From positions 43,601,701 to 43,665,700 of the forward strand of contig OY292275.1 in NCBI GenBank assembly GCA_958496175.1: 64,000 bases of DNA, given 5' to 3'. A program made the translations under genes and the position numbers. This DNA comes from Sisyra terminalis. Taxonomy: Eukaryota; Arthropoda; Insecta; Neuroptera; Sisyridae. Of this stretch, positions 24,501 to 35,858 are shown one piece after another (the first letter of the stretch is position 1; each line of letters begins with the position of its first letter). Under the pieces are notes generated by a model that was given only the letters and a program-made list of their open reading frames with translations, was not told the DNA's origin and made no database searches.

Positions 24501-27500
24501 CTAAAATAAATTTAGCAATAAAAGCACAATACCTAGAAAATTGATGGAACTAACACTACACTTCCAAATAGTCGCAATTTTTTGCAGTATACAATATTAA
24601 AATCACATCCAATCCAAGTTCATTAACGATTGACTTCAAAGCAAATAATTAAATTTAGAAAAATTCAAGTTTCTTGTTTGTTTTTTTTTTCGTTCAAAAT
24701 GGTTCGACGGTGTACAGGTGTTAATCTCATTCATAATTAGTTAAATGAAAGATTTAATTCTTTTAATTTTCTTGCCAAAAATCTTCACCAGCGAATTTAT
24801 CCTTTGCCAAGAGTCCTTTTTAAGTTCATTTCTCAAATAAACTTTGAAAATAATCGTTACGTTTATTTTCTCAATGATCTTGAAAGTTGGAAAAGCGTGG
24901 GACTATTAAAATATGAAAATAAATAAAGAACAATGAGTGGGAAACGACGTAATTTTATGAAAACTGTTCGACTAACATTATTTTTGTTAGATTTAATTGT
25001 AATTGTCTTAAATTTTATGCTTTTTCAAAGTATTTAAAGTTGATTTTCTAATCAATACTATACATATTAACAAATGTTAACCAATTTACATCTATTTTTG
25101 TAATACAAATGGGAAAAAGTGTTGATTTGTATATATAGTTCTCCTATTAAAGAAATCATAAATTTTCCCCGGCCTACTTTATTTAAGATTGATTTTCTTA
25201 TTAATACTTGTCAATACTATGCAGACTATTAAACTAATAAATATTAACCAATTTACATCTATTTTGTAATTTAAGTGGGAAAAGTTGTTGATTTTTATAT
25301 CTTGTTGTCTTATTAAAGAAATTATAAATTTTCATCTGCCTGCTTTTTTCCCAGGAAACTTTTTACCTTGAGACGTATGTTCTTATTAATATTTCTAAAA
25401 TCGCAAATAGGAAACATTCAGTTAAGCGTTTGTGTACAGAAAACTATATAGTATAATCCAAGAAAGAAAGCCAAAAAAAAATAGAATTGAAAATAATGGG
25501 AGAAAAACGGACTACCAAGAAGAGTAACTTTCCATCCTAGAATTAAAATATATTTTTAATTCTATCAATCGAAATTGAAATCTATTTCATCAATACTTTG
25601 ATTGTTACCTTTTTAGAACAAAAATCATCGTTGTTTCGAAAACTAAGCAGTATTTTAATAATAGTTTCAAGTCAAGTGCGTTATAATTTAAATTTCCAAA
25701 ATAATATCAATGAACATTTTGCATTTTTGGTACCGTTTTTGTAGAAAAAACGTTTCAATGTACATTCCCGTCATTTAGCATATATAAGAATATTCATGAA
25801 AAGAATAAAATTAAAATTAAAACCTAAAAAGCTCGATTCTGTACAACATTTTTTGGAAGCTGGAAGTTTTCAATGTTGAGATAATTAAGTAATTGAAATT
25901 ATATCTTAAAATTTTGTGCTTAACAGTTGAAAAAAATATATTTTGAAGCTTTTTGAGTTCGAATTTTGATGAGGTTTAAATATAGAAGTATTTTTAAAAT
26001 TCGTAGCTACCCGTGAAAGAACCTCATACCACAGCCAACGTTAACAAATTATAACTATTGTCAATTGAATGAAATTAAAATGACAATTGAAACAAATGAC
26101 AACAATTCGATTACTTAAAATTGAGACAATGATTATTGTATTTGGGTTTCACTCACACGTATGTGCTTACAATCTTTGTTCACTGTCTTTACCGACATAT
26201 TCATGTTTGCTTATTATTTTATTTTATTTTATTTTTCTTGTTATTTACCAAAGTACTGAGATCTTTAGTGACTCTAGGGTTAATACAAATACGCATATCA
26301 ATAAATATCGAAAATTGACTCGATTCGAGCCCAATTCCTACCAGTTTTTGAGCGGCCACCTAGACCACTCGGCCACCAGTAGGCTCTATTTGCTCTATCA
26401 TAAGCTGAGCAGCATACACAAATATCCAATTGACTGTTGATATTTATCTCAGAAGCAGACCTGACCAATTAGAACTAGAAAGAAAGTTAGGATGCCATAG
26501 TCCTTTTAGGATGCAGTGCAGAAGAACTCTTAGCAGAGGCCTCCTGAAGAAGGAAAAGAACCAAATAGAATTATCTTCATTTTTTTTTAACCTCTTTAAT
26601 TTATGCATGTTTTTTTTTTAACTTTTTAATTTATTTGGTAGGAATTGAACCCGTAGGGTCCCTAGCCTACATGAGTCTGACAATTTATGTATGTAAAAAC
26701 TATCTTTATCAGGGTTCAATTGGTCGCTATGAGAAATATCATTAACTCTTTTTTAGAACCAAAATCTTTTATGGTTAAAACAAGTTGACGAGATTTCTTT
26801 CTGAATATGAATAAAGCAGCAAGGTTTATAAAATACACAGGTGGCCTCATTGTGGCTACGTGATGGATACGTGACGTATCCAAAAGAAATTCGTACATAT
26901 CTTCAAATTGATTCAATTTCATAATTCTTCGTATGACGTCATTTTTTTTTCTAATGGAGCAACCTGTGTAATTTACAAACCTTGTAAAGCAGGCCATACA
27001 CGCTCCGACTTACAGTCCAACTAGTCGGACTACTAGTTAGATCTTCTAGTTGTCCCTCTAAATGATCCGACCAGTCCGACTAGACATCCAACTTCCAACA
27101 ACACCATTCACGATCCGACTTTAGATTAAACTTCGAAAGTCGGGCCACTAGTTGGATTGCAAGTCGGGGCGTGAATGGCCTACTTTAAAAAGCAAACATA
27201 AAACTGTATAAACATGCTTATCCATCACAATATCTTCCTTTTACCCTACTGACTGGTTTTTAAGATCGGGAGCCATTTGGTGCCTGATAAATTACATAAA
27301 TGTATTACGTTAGTCTCACATTCTTTGCTATTATTCTTTGAGAAAATTTTACGTTTAGTGTTTTCGATTTTCTTACAGTTGTATCATAACATCCAAGATT
27401 TTTAGTGCCTATAGAATTTTATAATCGAGCAAAATGAGAATCAAAATAGTTTATATCACAGAATTTGAACCCCTCGGTGTCATATCCATCACTTAACTAC

Positions 27501-28892
27501 CAATAATCAAATTTATGCTTTTTTTTCTAATTTAATGCTTTTATTTTTAAATTTTTATTTCTCTATATTTTTCTAGGTAAACACATTGAGGGAATTTGGC
27601 ATACATCTATTATTGTTTACGGCCACGAGTTCTTCTTTGGTGGAGGCGGCATCGTGCAGTGTTTACCAGTAAGTTTTTCATTTAGATTGTGGATAAGAAA
27701 ATTTTGTCGTCATTTATTTATATGAAACAATTTTTGGAAGGCCGTATTTTTTTTCTAACGCCTGTTGATTCCCACATAAATTATTTGTCTTGGAAAAAAA
27801 AGTAAATATTTATATTGGTCATGAAGAAGAAAAAATGTTATGATTTAAATTTAGCGTGTTATAAATTTGAAAAATGTATCTTATTTTTATGGAATTAAAA
27901 ATACAATTTCTAATTTCGGGTGAAATTTATAAATAAGCGTTTCGAATCATTGTATGACTCGAGTTGTGGGTTGAATTGAAGAGACGAGAAACGGTTGCGA
28001 TGCGACACCGTTTCCAGAAAAACGCGCACGTTGGGTGCTCCAAGTTAGCGTTTATGACGACGAGGTCTGTTGCTAAATTTGGATATGCTCACGTTTTCCG
28101 ACGTTCCCAAACAGTTTTGGGCCAACGCGGCGAAATAAAGAATGCCACAGTTATCGTCGCGGGTGTCCGACTGAAATGAAAAATCGAGTATTTCAGGGCG
28201 TCCCCGGTTATTCGGCGGAACTTTGCGACGCTGTTACGTTCTTACGACGGAGTTACGTACGGTGCGAAATTTTTGCCATTTAACCTGGTTTTTGTGCATT
28301 TTTTTTCGCTCGGCCACTCAAAAAAATCATATCTTGTTTCTAACTTCACCGAAAATCTATTTTCGATCATTTCGGTTCGTTTGAATAAAGTGCAACTTTC
28401 TTTTCAACAGGAAGAAGTCGGAATTGGACCACCGCTGAAACGAGAAAAGCTCGGCGAAACATTCATTCCACTTACCGTATTTTTGGATTATCTCTCTGAA
28501 CTTGGAGAAACAACATTTTCGTAAGTCACAAATTTTCTTCTCAATTATTTCTAAAGTTTCTCAATCTTTATATTTGCAGAGGTTCATCATATAATCTTCT
28601 CAACCACAATTGCAATCACTTCACCGAAGAAGTAGCGCAATTTTTATGTGGCACAAGTATACCTTCGTACATCTTAAAATTGCCTGAAGAGATCCTAGGT
28701 ACACCTTTGGGTCAAACACTGGGACCACTCTTATCAGGATTGTCAGACGGGCCAAACATCTTTTCGATCGACAGACTTCCCGGATTTTCTCAGCGTCAAG
28801 TATCTCCAGACCTTCAGAATCTGAACCAACAAATCGAAGAAGCCAGGTCCGGTGCTCAATCAAGTGATAAGCAAAATGAAAAAAAGCAATAA
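21582..28892 (+). CDS. DESI1: Desumoylating isopeptidase 1 (PPPDE peptidase), short form
   Basis: Exons 21582-21684, 27577-27668, 28411-28520 and 28580-28892 encode 205 residues. The first intron is 5.9 kb. The sequence aligns with DESI1: [13 protein letters not shown] at the start, [33 protein letters not shown] and [19 protein letters not shown]. The PPPDE (permuted papain) catalytic pair is present: His43 in IWHTS and Cys113 in HNCN. Family members remove SUMO from cytoplasmic substrates. The region after about residue 150 is longer than in human DESI1 (168 residues) and becomes helical and charged (LNQQIEEAR). In this form it ends [18 protein letters not shown] by reading through the alternative donor at 28847, with AATAAA at 29130. 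Confidence 0.9.
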
Positions 28893-31800
28893 AGCTAGCT
28901 TTTTAAAAGTGTGTTACTTACTAATATTAGCCAAAAGCATTTTTGTTTTAACATGAGTTTAACTTCTTTGAAATGCATGTTTATTTTCTAGACATATTTA
29001 TTGTATAAGAATTGGGTGACAAATCTTCCATTATTATTCCTTCAGTATTAAAATTAAGTTTATATTTTTATTGGGGGTTCTATATGATAAATGACAAGTC
29101 TTATTATTTTATAGTTTGTTTTATTTTTTAATAAATCGTTTAACAAAGTAAAACTGTCGTTTGATTTTTTTTTTTATTCTAACAAGTTTGGTGTATGCTT
29201 GCATTTTTATTAAATAAAACTTTAATCTTTTTAATTAATCTTTTACAGTACAATAAATATCTTCAATTAACAAAAAAAGACAAATAAAGTAAATTAGTCT
29301 TCACATAGGAAAGAGGAAGAATCCTCTCCTCAGAATGGTAATATTTTTTTCTTTAAATTTAAAATCAATTGTCTCTGATGGACGTTCTTTCGATCTTTGT
29401 ATTATATTCATAACAAATTTTATATATTCGTGGGTTCATAAAGGTTTATGACAAAATAAATCATTTGTATCTAGAAATATTTATTTATACGCCTAGTTTA
29501 TTTACACACTGTATGCACTTAAACTAATGACCATTAGGTATAGTTTATTTATCCAAGATTAGGATTAATATTTATTGAGACTAGGTAACAATAACTACAA
29601 TGCAATTTTTTTAACATTTGCGAGCACAAGTGAATTGCCGATCTTTGCTTGTTGCATATAAGAATGAAACTGCCTTTGTAAAGTAAGTCCTCGTACTTAC
29701 GTCGAAATCAAACAATATATTGTAATAAAACAATAATTCCTTTTCTTGTAATTCGATTTATATTATTAGCTTTTTCACGATTTCAAATATTCTAAAATCT
29801 TATTATCATGCAACTTTTTATTGCTAAATTTTTTCGTTAATATTTTACAAAATAATCAAGTTCTTTTACTCGTTTGGGCATAATTTATTAGTCGTTCAAT
29901 TATTTGGTTAGTCGCAGAATCCCTAATTGAATCCCCGTAGAATTTCAACCATTTTATACTAGCATCAGTAATCCCCCACTTTACGGACGCTCGCTTAACG
30001 AAAATTCGATATTACGGACATGGTTAATTAAGTATCAAAATTTCGGTATACGGATGAAATATTCGCAATTACGGATAATATATGTATATTTGTTTTGTTT
30101 TGGTTACATTTTTTGTGAGGAATACCAAAAAAAAATATAATAAAAAAGATTTTTAATACATAAATACAGTTTATGCTTGGTTTTGTAATACGGAGAATCC
30201 CAAAACTGTTATCAAATGTTCTTACGAATTAGTATTTGATGTTATACGGCATTGTTTCCTAACCTGTGGTCCGCGGACCACTGGGAGTCCGCGAGCCTAT
30301 GTTTGGGGGTCCGCGGTCCCATTTGAAAAAGTTTGTTTTTTAATTTAATGAAGGAATACTAAAATATAATATTGTCCAAAAATTGCACCTTTTTTTCACT
30401 CAGGGGTCCTTGGCATTATGCTTGATTTCCTTGGGGGGCCCGCGGCTGAAAAAAGTTAGAAACCGCTGTTATACGGTATAGTGCAGACTTAATTTATTTA
30501 CGCTCTATATTTAGTGTAAATCTATAGTAAAATTGGGTTCTTTTACGGGTATTTTTACTAGCTGAAATGCTTTTATCACTTCCCCATAAGATCTCATCGA
30601 TCTCATAGTAATAGCGGTTTCGTTTAACGGATTTTCGATTTACGGACAGTTTATGAGGAATGCATCCTGTTCGTAAAGCGGGGGATTACTGTACTAAGTA
30701 TAAATACCCTTAGTACCTATCTACCGGTTCTGGTAGGAGGTCTCGAACCCGTGTTGACAGGATAATAGGAGCGGCACAAGAATAATTAGTTTTGTGCTTT
30801 AGTATCGATTTTTTTATTATGAAAAAGGTTTTATTCCTTATCGTTAATTTATGGACCAACACACTTTTCCGGTTCCGATAGCCAAATCTTAAAGTATATC
30901 GTTGTCTATGCAATACGCGCAAACGTTCCATTCTTAGATATTTAGTACTATGTATTTTAATTTCCGTGTATTATACTTATTGATATTTGCTACGTCTCTA
31001 ATTAACTAGAAGGTACATTGAAAAAGTAGTCAATAAATTTTATAATTATCCTCAGAGATCAAACTTTATCTACGTAAAATTTCAGTAAAATTGGTTTAGC
31101 TGTACTGTAGACAGACAGGCACAATTTGTTAATATTTAATATTAATATTTACAATATTAGTGTAGATATAAATATTAATGTATGAATATTTATTGTACAA
31201 CAATTTCATTGTTGTTTTTTCAAAATCAATGAAAATTTTTCTATAGTTTGTAAAGTCGTTCCTGTATCTTTAGAATAAGATCTCTACAACTCGAGGAAAA
31301 ACGCAACAAACTCAATGAAAAATTAGCTCGACGGGAACGGCGAAAAGAGAAAAAAAGGCGTAAATCACAAAAACGGGGCTTATCAACTGAAGATAGTTTT
31401 GACGATTTCGCACCTTATCAACTTAAAATGGCAGAATCAGGTAAAAATAAGCTTAAAAGCACAGTATAAATTTTTATTGCATCATATATATTATACTTTT
31501 AGTTGCAGAAGTTGCAATTGCTCCGGAAAATGGAAATGGGGATGAAGCCGCAGCGGTAGGTGGACCACTACCCTCTGAATTAGCATTACAGTTAGAAGCC
31601 GAAGAACGACAAGAGGCAGAAGAACGCAAAAAAATGCGAGATCCTCCAATTGTGTATAAAGATGCTGTGAAAGTAATAAATTCTAAAATATCAAATTTTT
31701 CTTAAATAATTATACAATCATTCTTAATTAGATTCATGCAGAGTTTGACGCTCTTGTCGGTCTTATCGACGGAAAATTAAATGAAGAAGAACAAAGATCT

Positions 31801-34800
31801 TTGGAAGAACTCCATCAGTATATGTTGGAGGATGAAGGAAGTTGGGCTTTGGGAGAGAACTTCTTAAATTTTATTGGACGTCTTTTACATGATAAATCGT
31901 TACCGACTGATGTTCGAGTAAGGACATTGAACGTTCTTTCTTTGGCTGCTTTAAAAGACGATGTTATTTTACTTCTGCACCAAGATCGGCGTGAGCATAT
32001 AATTATGAACTATGCCCATGACATCGATCGTTTTGCTCCAGAAGAGCAAGAATCCCTCGCTTTGTTTGTACGTAATTCTTTCATTGTTAATAAATACTTC
32101 AATTGAAACATGTTACATCTTACAGATTTGCAATTTATTTGAAAATATAAGCTCATCCGAATGGCTCTTATATATTTCCGAATGGAGTTTCTGCAACGCC
32201 CAAATCAGCAATATACGGGTCACCACCAAAGTAGCCGTTCATTCATTATTGTCGGATCGACCAATTTTACAAGAACGAGGCGTTGCAATTATGCACAATT
32301 TGGCGTGCAAGGAGGTAAAAACTGTGGTCTGTATCTCACTGCCTAAATTGCAACAATCTAATTGATTCATTGCCATTTCATTTCATATTAAACATGAGCG
32401 ACTTGAGTGGAATATTTGATTTTAACTATTATATATAGGTACTTTAACAGAATTATTTTTGGTATAAAGGCAAACACTTAATGCTTTCTGCATCAATTTA
32501 TGCATGCAATATCATTGATTTCACAAACATTTTTCACAATTTTTGAGGAATGGAAAACTTTTTTTTTTTTTGGACGTGATTTTGTGCAGACTTGTGTTTA
32601 CAGAAAATGCACAGGTGTAAAACACTACGGCGAATGTTGCCCAAAGGCTCAATTTCAAAGGTATTTTTGCTGTACATGCACTATTTTTTTTACAATGCGA
32701 TTCAAAATCTAATCAAATTTATTTTTTGGTAACAATTAAATGCTAAATGACCATAGCTGATCAAAATGTAAATACTAACTTATAATTAATTTGTATTAAG
32801 CACATTAAACAGAACAAATTATTAGGGTAATCTTTCAAATATGCTAATCTGTTTTTCTTCAATAGCACCTCAGCAATTTTTACATGATGGCTTAAAAATT
32901 GTTTTTCTGTATCTATTTTCTTATACATTTCTAATTGATTAATACATTACAACTATTCTAATAGTAAGATATTGTTTATACAAATCTTGATCATTTTCTA
33001 TATCTCTTGTAAATTTTCGATTAAATTATTTGTTCAAAATTTATTGAAAATCAAAGTTCAACTACGATAATATCAGCTATCCAATTTTTCCAAAATTATA
33101 TTACGCACACCAAATAAAACGAAGAAACCAAGAAGAGGAAGAAGGTTTGGTTTAAAACAAATAAAATTTGGCCGAAGTATCAGCATTCCTTATAGAGATT
33201 ATTATTTATTTATTTTTTCAATTTTTGGATTATGTGCATATACCTAGGTCAAATATATCTAATTACAAAAGTTGAACATGCCAGTTTTTCCTGTAAAATT
33301 TACAATTTCATTTTATGGTTCTTGAAGAGTTTTGATAAAATTGTCCCGAGACTTTGAATTTTTCGAAATATGCAATACTTAGTTCATTTTAAACTAATAG
33401 AATTAAGTAAGAATAAAATTTTCTGTTATGAAAATCTACCATTCGAAATGCAGAGATACAACTTAGCTTTTGATTATACTTACTTCAAAATAGTCTTGAT
33501 ACTTTAAACCATAGCGAGAAAATGGTTAGCTTGCAAAATTTGTCTTCATTAGCAAAATGCAAAATTACCATAATTTAAAAAAATTGAAACATCATAGACT
33601 TTTTTAAACAAAACTAATAGATGGTTATTTTAGGAAAATCACTCAATTTTGTTTTAAGCAAAATCTCAGGATTATTTTGGAATATAAGATTTATTAAGAT
33701 ATTTATAGGAAAATGTAGCTGGAGTCCTACTATGCTCTTTATTCATAGGCCCTTGAATAAATCATCGTTTGAAACAACATCGAACATCAATGTTTAGCTA
33801 TTAAAACGTCGACGTTTTCCAATATATTGAAAATTGAATATGCTAGTACATTTTTATGTATACATTGGTATATGTTTTACGTATAAGTACATTGTATATG
33901 TTTTATACAGAATTATCAAAGGTTTGATATTCTTGAGAAAGTATCTAGATAATAGATAAATAACTTTTTTAACAAGTATTGGAAGTTACTTTGGGTATCT
34001 AGTTATTCTCCAAAAAAGGAACTTAAATACCTCTCTTAGTTATGTTTTAAGATATTTAAAACGATAATTTTTTAGTTACTTTGTATTTTACGTATGTACT
34101 AAGTTTCGTAATGTATTTGGTAAAATTCTTAGGTATTCAGATAATGTATTTCTTATCTTCATTAATTGAGGAAAAGGGAAGTACGGATGTCTAATTCCTT
34201 GTAAAAACAACAAACGTAAAAATCATAGAAGAGGTATAATTTTTTTCAATTGTTATCTACCGTCGCTATATAACTACTAAGAGATTTAGCGACCCTAGGG
34301 TTTAGAAAAATCCGTAATCAAGAAATATTGACAATTTCCTCGATACGAGGTCACCTTGACCACTTAATCACCAGTAGGTTAGATATATTATAAATTAAAT
34401 CTTACAAACTATAACTCTGCAGCTTATCTCTCGGTATCTAAGGTACTTTTAAAGCTACAAGATACAGTTCCTTTCAAAAAGAATCTAAGATATTAGATAC
34501 TTTTTGTCGAAGTTTTAGGAACTTTTAGGAAGTAAGATTCAGTATCTTAGATACTTTAAAGTAACTAAATTACTTCAAAGTAACTGAGATACATTTTTTT
34601 GACCGCCTGTTTGTATATATAAGTCGCGTATAAAACTAATAAAAAGTTTTTTGCATACTAATATAATGACTTTTTATTTAAGTCAATTTTTAATAAGATA
34701 ATTTTTCGAAATTACGTAAAAATCGTGTTTTGTAATTTTGCTAATTACATTGGAGTCATAAAAGCAATTTACACATATTTTATGGGAGGCTTTAAATATA

Positions 34801-35454
34801 AACCAAATATATTTCAACTTAGTACTTAGTACTTATATCGCAAAATTGAAATATCTATATCAACTAATATAAGCTGTAGTAGTTTATTGATTTACTGATT
34901 AATTACCGTTAAAGAAATAATTGTAATTATTTTTAGGTACACTTAACTTAAATAGTTCCTAACTACAATTTATGTTTATCAATTAGTGCATTTCAAACTA
35001 AATTTATTTTATAATTATTTATAAGCTAATTAGATTCAATAGCTTAAAAGACTGGACGTAGTTAACGATATTAATTTGATGTGAATTGTGGCATTTTAGA
35101 TGCATTAAAACATGAACTCTTTCATAGTAACAAATCAAATATTCCACTATTTTTTATTTATATTATTTTTTTTTTTCTGTTTGGATAGAAGCTTTTCATC
35201 AATTGTGGAAAATTTTTCAGGTTTTCGACGATGTTGTTGTTGAATTAACAATGGCAGTGCTACAATTTTTCCAATCAAAACCAGCCGAAAACCATCTATT
35301 TGCTTGCATGAAAGCTCTGGCCCGATTCACCCAAATCAGCGGACAAGAAGTTCCACAATTGATCCAAATGATCGGTCCCGATCCCAACACTTTCCGAGGA
35401 GTCTCGGAGCGTATTGATGAACAAATTGCGATAGTTGTTAAAAAAATTCGTTAA
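21582..35454 (+). CDS. Predicted long form: PPPDE peptidase fused to coiled coil and PUL domain
   Basis: Uses DESI1 exons 1-3, then 28580-28846 (donor GTCCGG), 31274-31440, 31503-31672, 31732-32067, 32126-32314 and 35221-35454, giving 555 residues with all phases matching. The junction AG|A makes Arg191 and continues the helix as [21 protein letters not shown], followed by a basic coiled coil (about 192-230). An acidic linker follows, then an ARM-like PUL domain (about 304-550) with [18 protein letters not shown] repeats, [19 protein letters not shown] and [14 protein letters not shown] domains (PLAA/Ufd3/Lub1) bind Cdc48/p97, so this product would link a deSUMOylase to p97. The downstream exons have no good own start; the only ATG in exon 31274-31440 is near its end (31429). 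Alternatively they form a separate gene with an unseen first exon. Confidence 0.65.
22127..22242. repeat. Long near-perfect hairpin in DESI1 intron 1
   Basis: Arms of about 45 bases (22127-22172 and 22197-22242) are reverse complements with about two mismatches, starting AGATTAATACAAATTCTCAG on both strands. The loop contains a nested palindrome TTTAC-TCGCGC-GTAAA. Possible identities are a foldback MITE, a hairpin-RNA source or a miRNA-like precursor. Confidence 0.65.
22596..22818. mobile_element. hAT-type MITE with perfect 8-bp target duplication
   Basis: Terminal inverted repeats are CAGTGGTTCTTAACCT on the left and AGGTTAAGAACCACTT on the right. ATTTAAAT flanks both ends (22588-22595 and 22819-22826). 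The length is 223 bp with no coding capacity. The TIR is a typical hAT (Charlie-like) end. It is inserted in DESI1 intron 1. Confidence 0.85.
25031..25346 (+). repeat. Imperfect tandem duplication in DESI1 intron 1
   Basis: Two diverged units, 25031-25179 and 25180-25346. They share TTGATTTTCT(T/A)AT, TTAACCAATTTACATCTATTT, GTGGGAAAAG-type, TTGATTT and ATTAAAGAAAT(C/T)ATAAATTTTC in the same order. No coding content. Confidence 0.6.
26212..26386 (-). mobile_element. tRNA-derived SINE, copy 2
   Basis: On the minus strand the head is GAGCCTACTGGTGGCCGAGT, followed by GGTCTAGGTGGCCGCTC and a B-box-like GGGCTCGAATCG, with a tail of AAAAT repeats (26212-26232 on the plus strand as TTTTA repeats). 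It is the best-preserved minus-strand copy and shows that the family tail is a short A-rich simple repeat. Confidence 0.8.
26820..26984. mobile_element. 165-bp MITE with perfect 8-bp target duplication
   Basis: Terminal inverted repeats of about 27 bp start CAAGGTTTATAAAATACACA on one side and CAAGGTTTGTAAATTACACA on the other strand. TAAAGCAG duplicates at 26812-26819 and 26985-26992. The 8-bp duplication suggests a hAT superfamily mobiliser, although the TIR differs from the other hAT MITEs here. The reverse-strand open frame 26716-26997 is a by-product of it. Confidence 0.8.
26986..27187. mobile_element. Foldback MITE abutting the previous element
   Basis: About 40-bp inverted ends: AAAGCAGGCCATACACGCTC on the left and, on the minus strand of the right end, AAAGTAGGCCATTCACGCCC. 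Both continue into CCGACTT..TCCAACTAGT. The interior repeats GTCCGACTAG/CTAGTCGGAC motifs several times. There is no coding capacity, and it directly joins the 26820-26984 element. Confidence 0.7.
27950..28270 (+). promoter_or_regulatory. CpG-rich island inside DESI1 intron 2
   Basis: The stretch is strikingly richer in C, G and CpG than its surroundings (GCGATGCGACACCG, AACGCGCACG, CAACGCGGCG, CGTCGCGGG, CGGCGGAAC). It lies between coding exons 2 and 3, and the open frame within it (27964-28179) matches no family I know. Its composition resembles the 5' region at 21.1-21.5 kb, so a second promoter or enhancer is possible. This is inference. Confidence 0.35.
29130..29135 (+). terminator. Poly(A) signal for the DESI1 short form
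   Basis: AATAAA 238 bases after stop codon 28890-28892, inside what is an intron for the long form. A second candidate lies near 29212. Confidence 0.5.
29966..30691. mobile_element. Non-autonomous pogo/Tigger-like element
   Basis: The left end CAGTAATCCCCCACTTTACG and the right end CGTAAAGCGGGGGATTACTG are about 20-bp inverted repeats of the CAGTA(A/G)TCCCCC type seen in Tigger/pogo elements of the Tc1/mariner superfamily. Subterminal 'TTAACGAAAATTCG' and 'TTTAACGGATTTTCG' are also inverted. The right flank is TA; the left flank has AT, so the TA duplication is not intact. No transposase. A hAT MITE is nested at 30250-30468. It lies in the intron between the DESI1 and PUL exons. Confidence 0.75.
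30250..30468. mobile_element. hAT MITE nested in the Tigger-like element
   Basis: Ends are CATTGTTTCCTAACCT and AAGTTAGAAACCGCTG. TTATACGG flanks both sides (30242-30249 and 30469-30476) as a perfect 8-bp duplication. The interior has GTCCGCGG motifs. Insertion after the Tigger-like element is implied by the nesting. Confidence 0.85.
32315..35220 (+). other. 2.9-kb last intron of the PUL exons
   Basis: AT-rich intron between exon 32126-32314 (donor GTAAAA) and exon 35221-35454 (acceptor TTTTTCAG). Apart from the SINE copy at 34240-34378 I see only simple AT-rich sequence and no further exon. Confidence 0.55.
34240..34378 (-). mobile_element. tRNA-derived SINE, copy 3 (internally deleted)
   Basis: Shares the family body and head (minus strand CCTACTGGTGATTAAGTGG), but about 35-40 bases between the A-box region and CCTCGTATCGAGG are missing, removing the B box. 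It lies in the intron before the last PUL exon. Confidence 0.65.
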
Positions 35455-35641
35455 AAGCCAACATATGATTAGTAGATATATTTATCTCTGATTTTTGTAA
35501 AGCATTTGTTTGGTTTGTACTTACACTTATGTATATTAACTGTTAAGTAATTTGTTAATAAGAAAAAGAGAAATATGTTCTGACTGAATTTCTTTTTGTA
35601 TAAAATTTGTGTAATTTTAACAATTTTACTATCTTTTGTTT

Positions 35642-35673
35642 AATAAAAATGAAAATAAACTGCAAAAATAAAG
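35642..35673 (+). terminator. Poly(A) signals for the DESI1-PUL long form
   Basis: Two AATAAA hexamers (about 35642 and 35668), roughly 190-215 bases after stop codon 35452-35454. Confidence 0.55.
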
Positions 35674-35838
35674 TTCATTTAGATATCAAATTTATGATTT
35701 ATTTTTTGTTATAACTGTTGCAAATTTATAAATTTTGAATTATGATTGACTTAACCGTATTGCTACTTAAACAACGTAAACGATAGGGATCCCGAGAATT
35801 TTTGAAAGGTTTAGGTAGGATCAGGTGGGATACAAAAC

Positions 35839-35858
35839 AAAAAGGTTGAGAAACACTG
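35839..35858 (-). mobile_element. Solo hAT-like end fragment
   Basis: The minus strand reads CAGTGTTTCTCAACC, a hAT-type terminus, with no matching opposite end found in the preceding 250 bases. Probably a truncated MITE. Confidence 0.4.

Noticed and set aside
26625..26665. tRNA T-arm-like GGGTTCAATTCC on the minus strand
   Set aside because: No cloverleaf, no matching A box at the right distance and no acceptor stem, so neither a tRNA gene nor a supportable SINE.
26716..26997. 93-codon minus-strand open frame
   Set aside because: Spans the inverted-repeat MITE at 26820-26984 and its flank; not a conserved protein.
27964..28179. 71-codon frame in DESI1 intron 2
   Set aside because: Explained by the CpG-rich composition; no recognisable domain. 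Reported only as a composition anomaly.
30720..30770. B-box-like GGTTCGAGACC on the minus strand
   Set aside because: No A box within 30-60 bases upstream on that strand and no similarity to the SINE family in the window.
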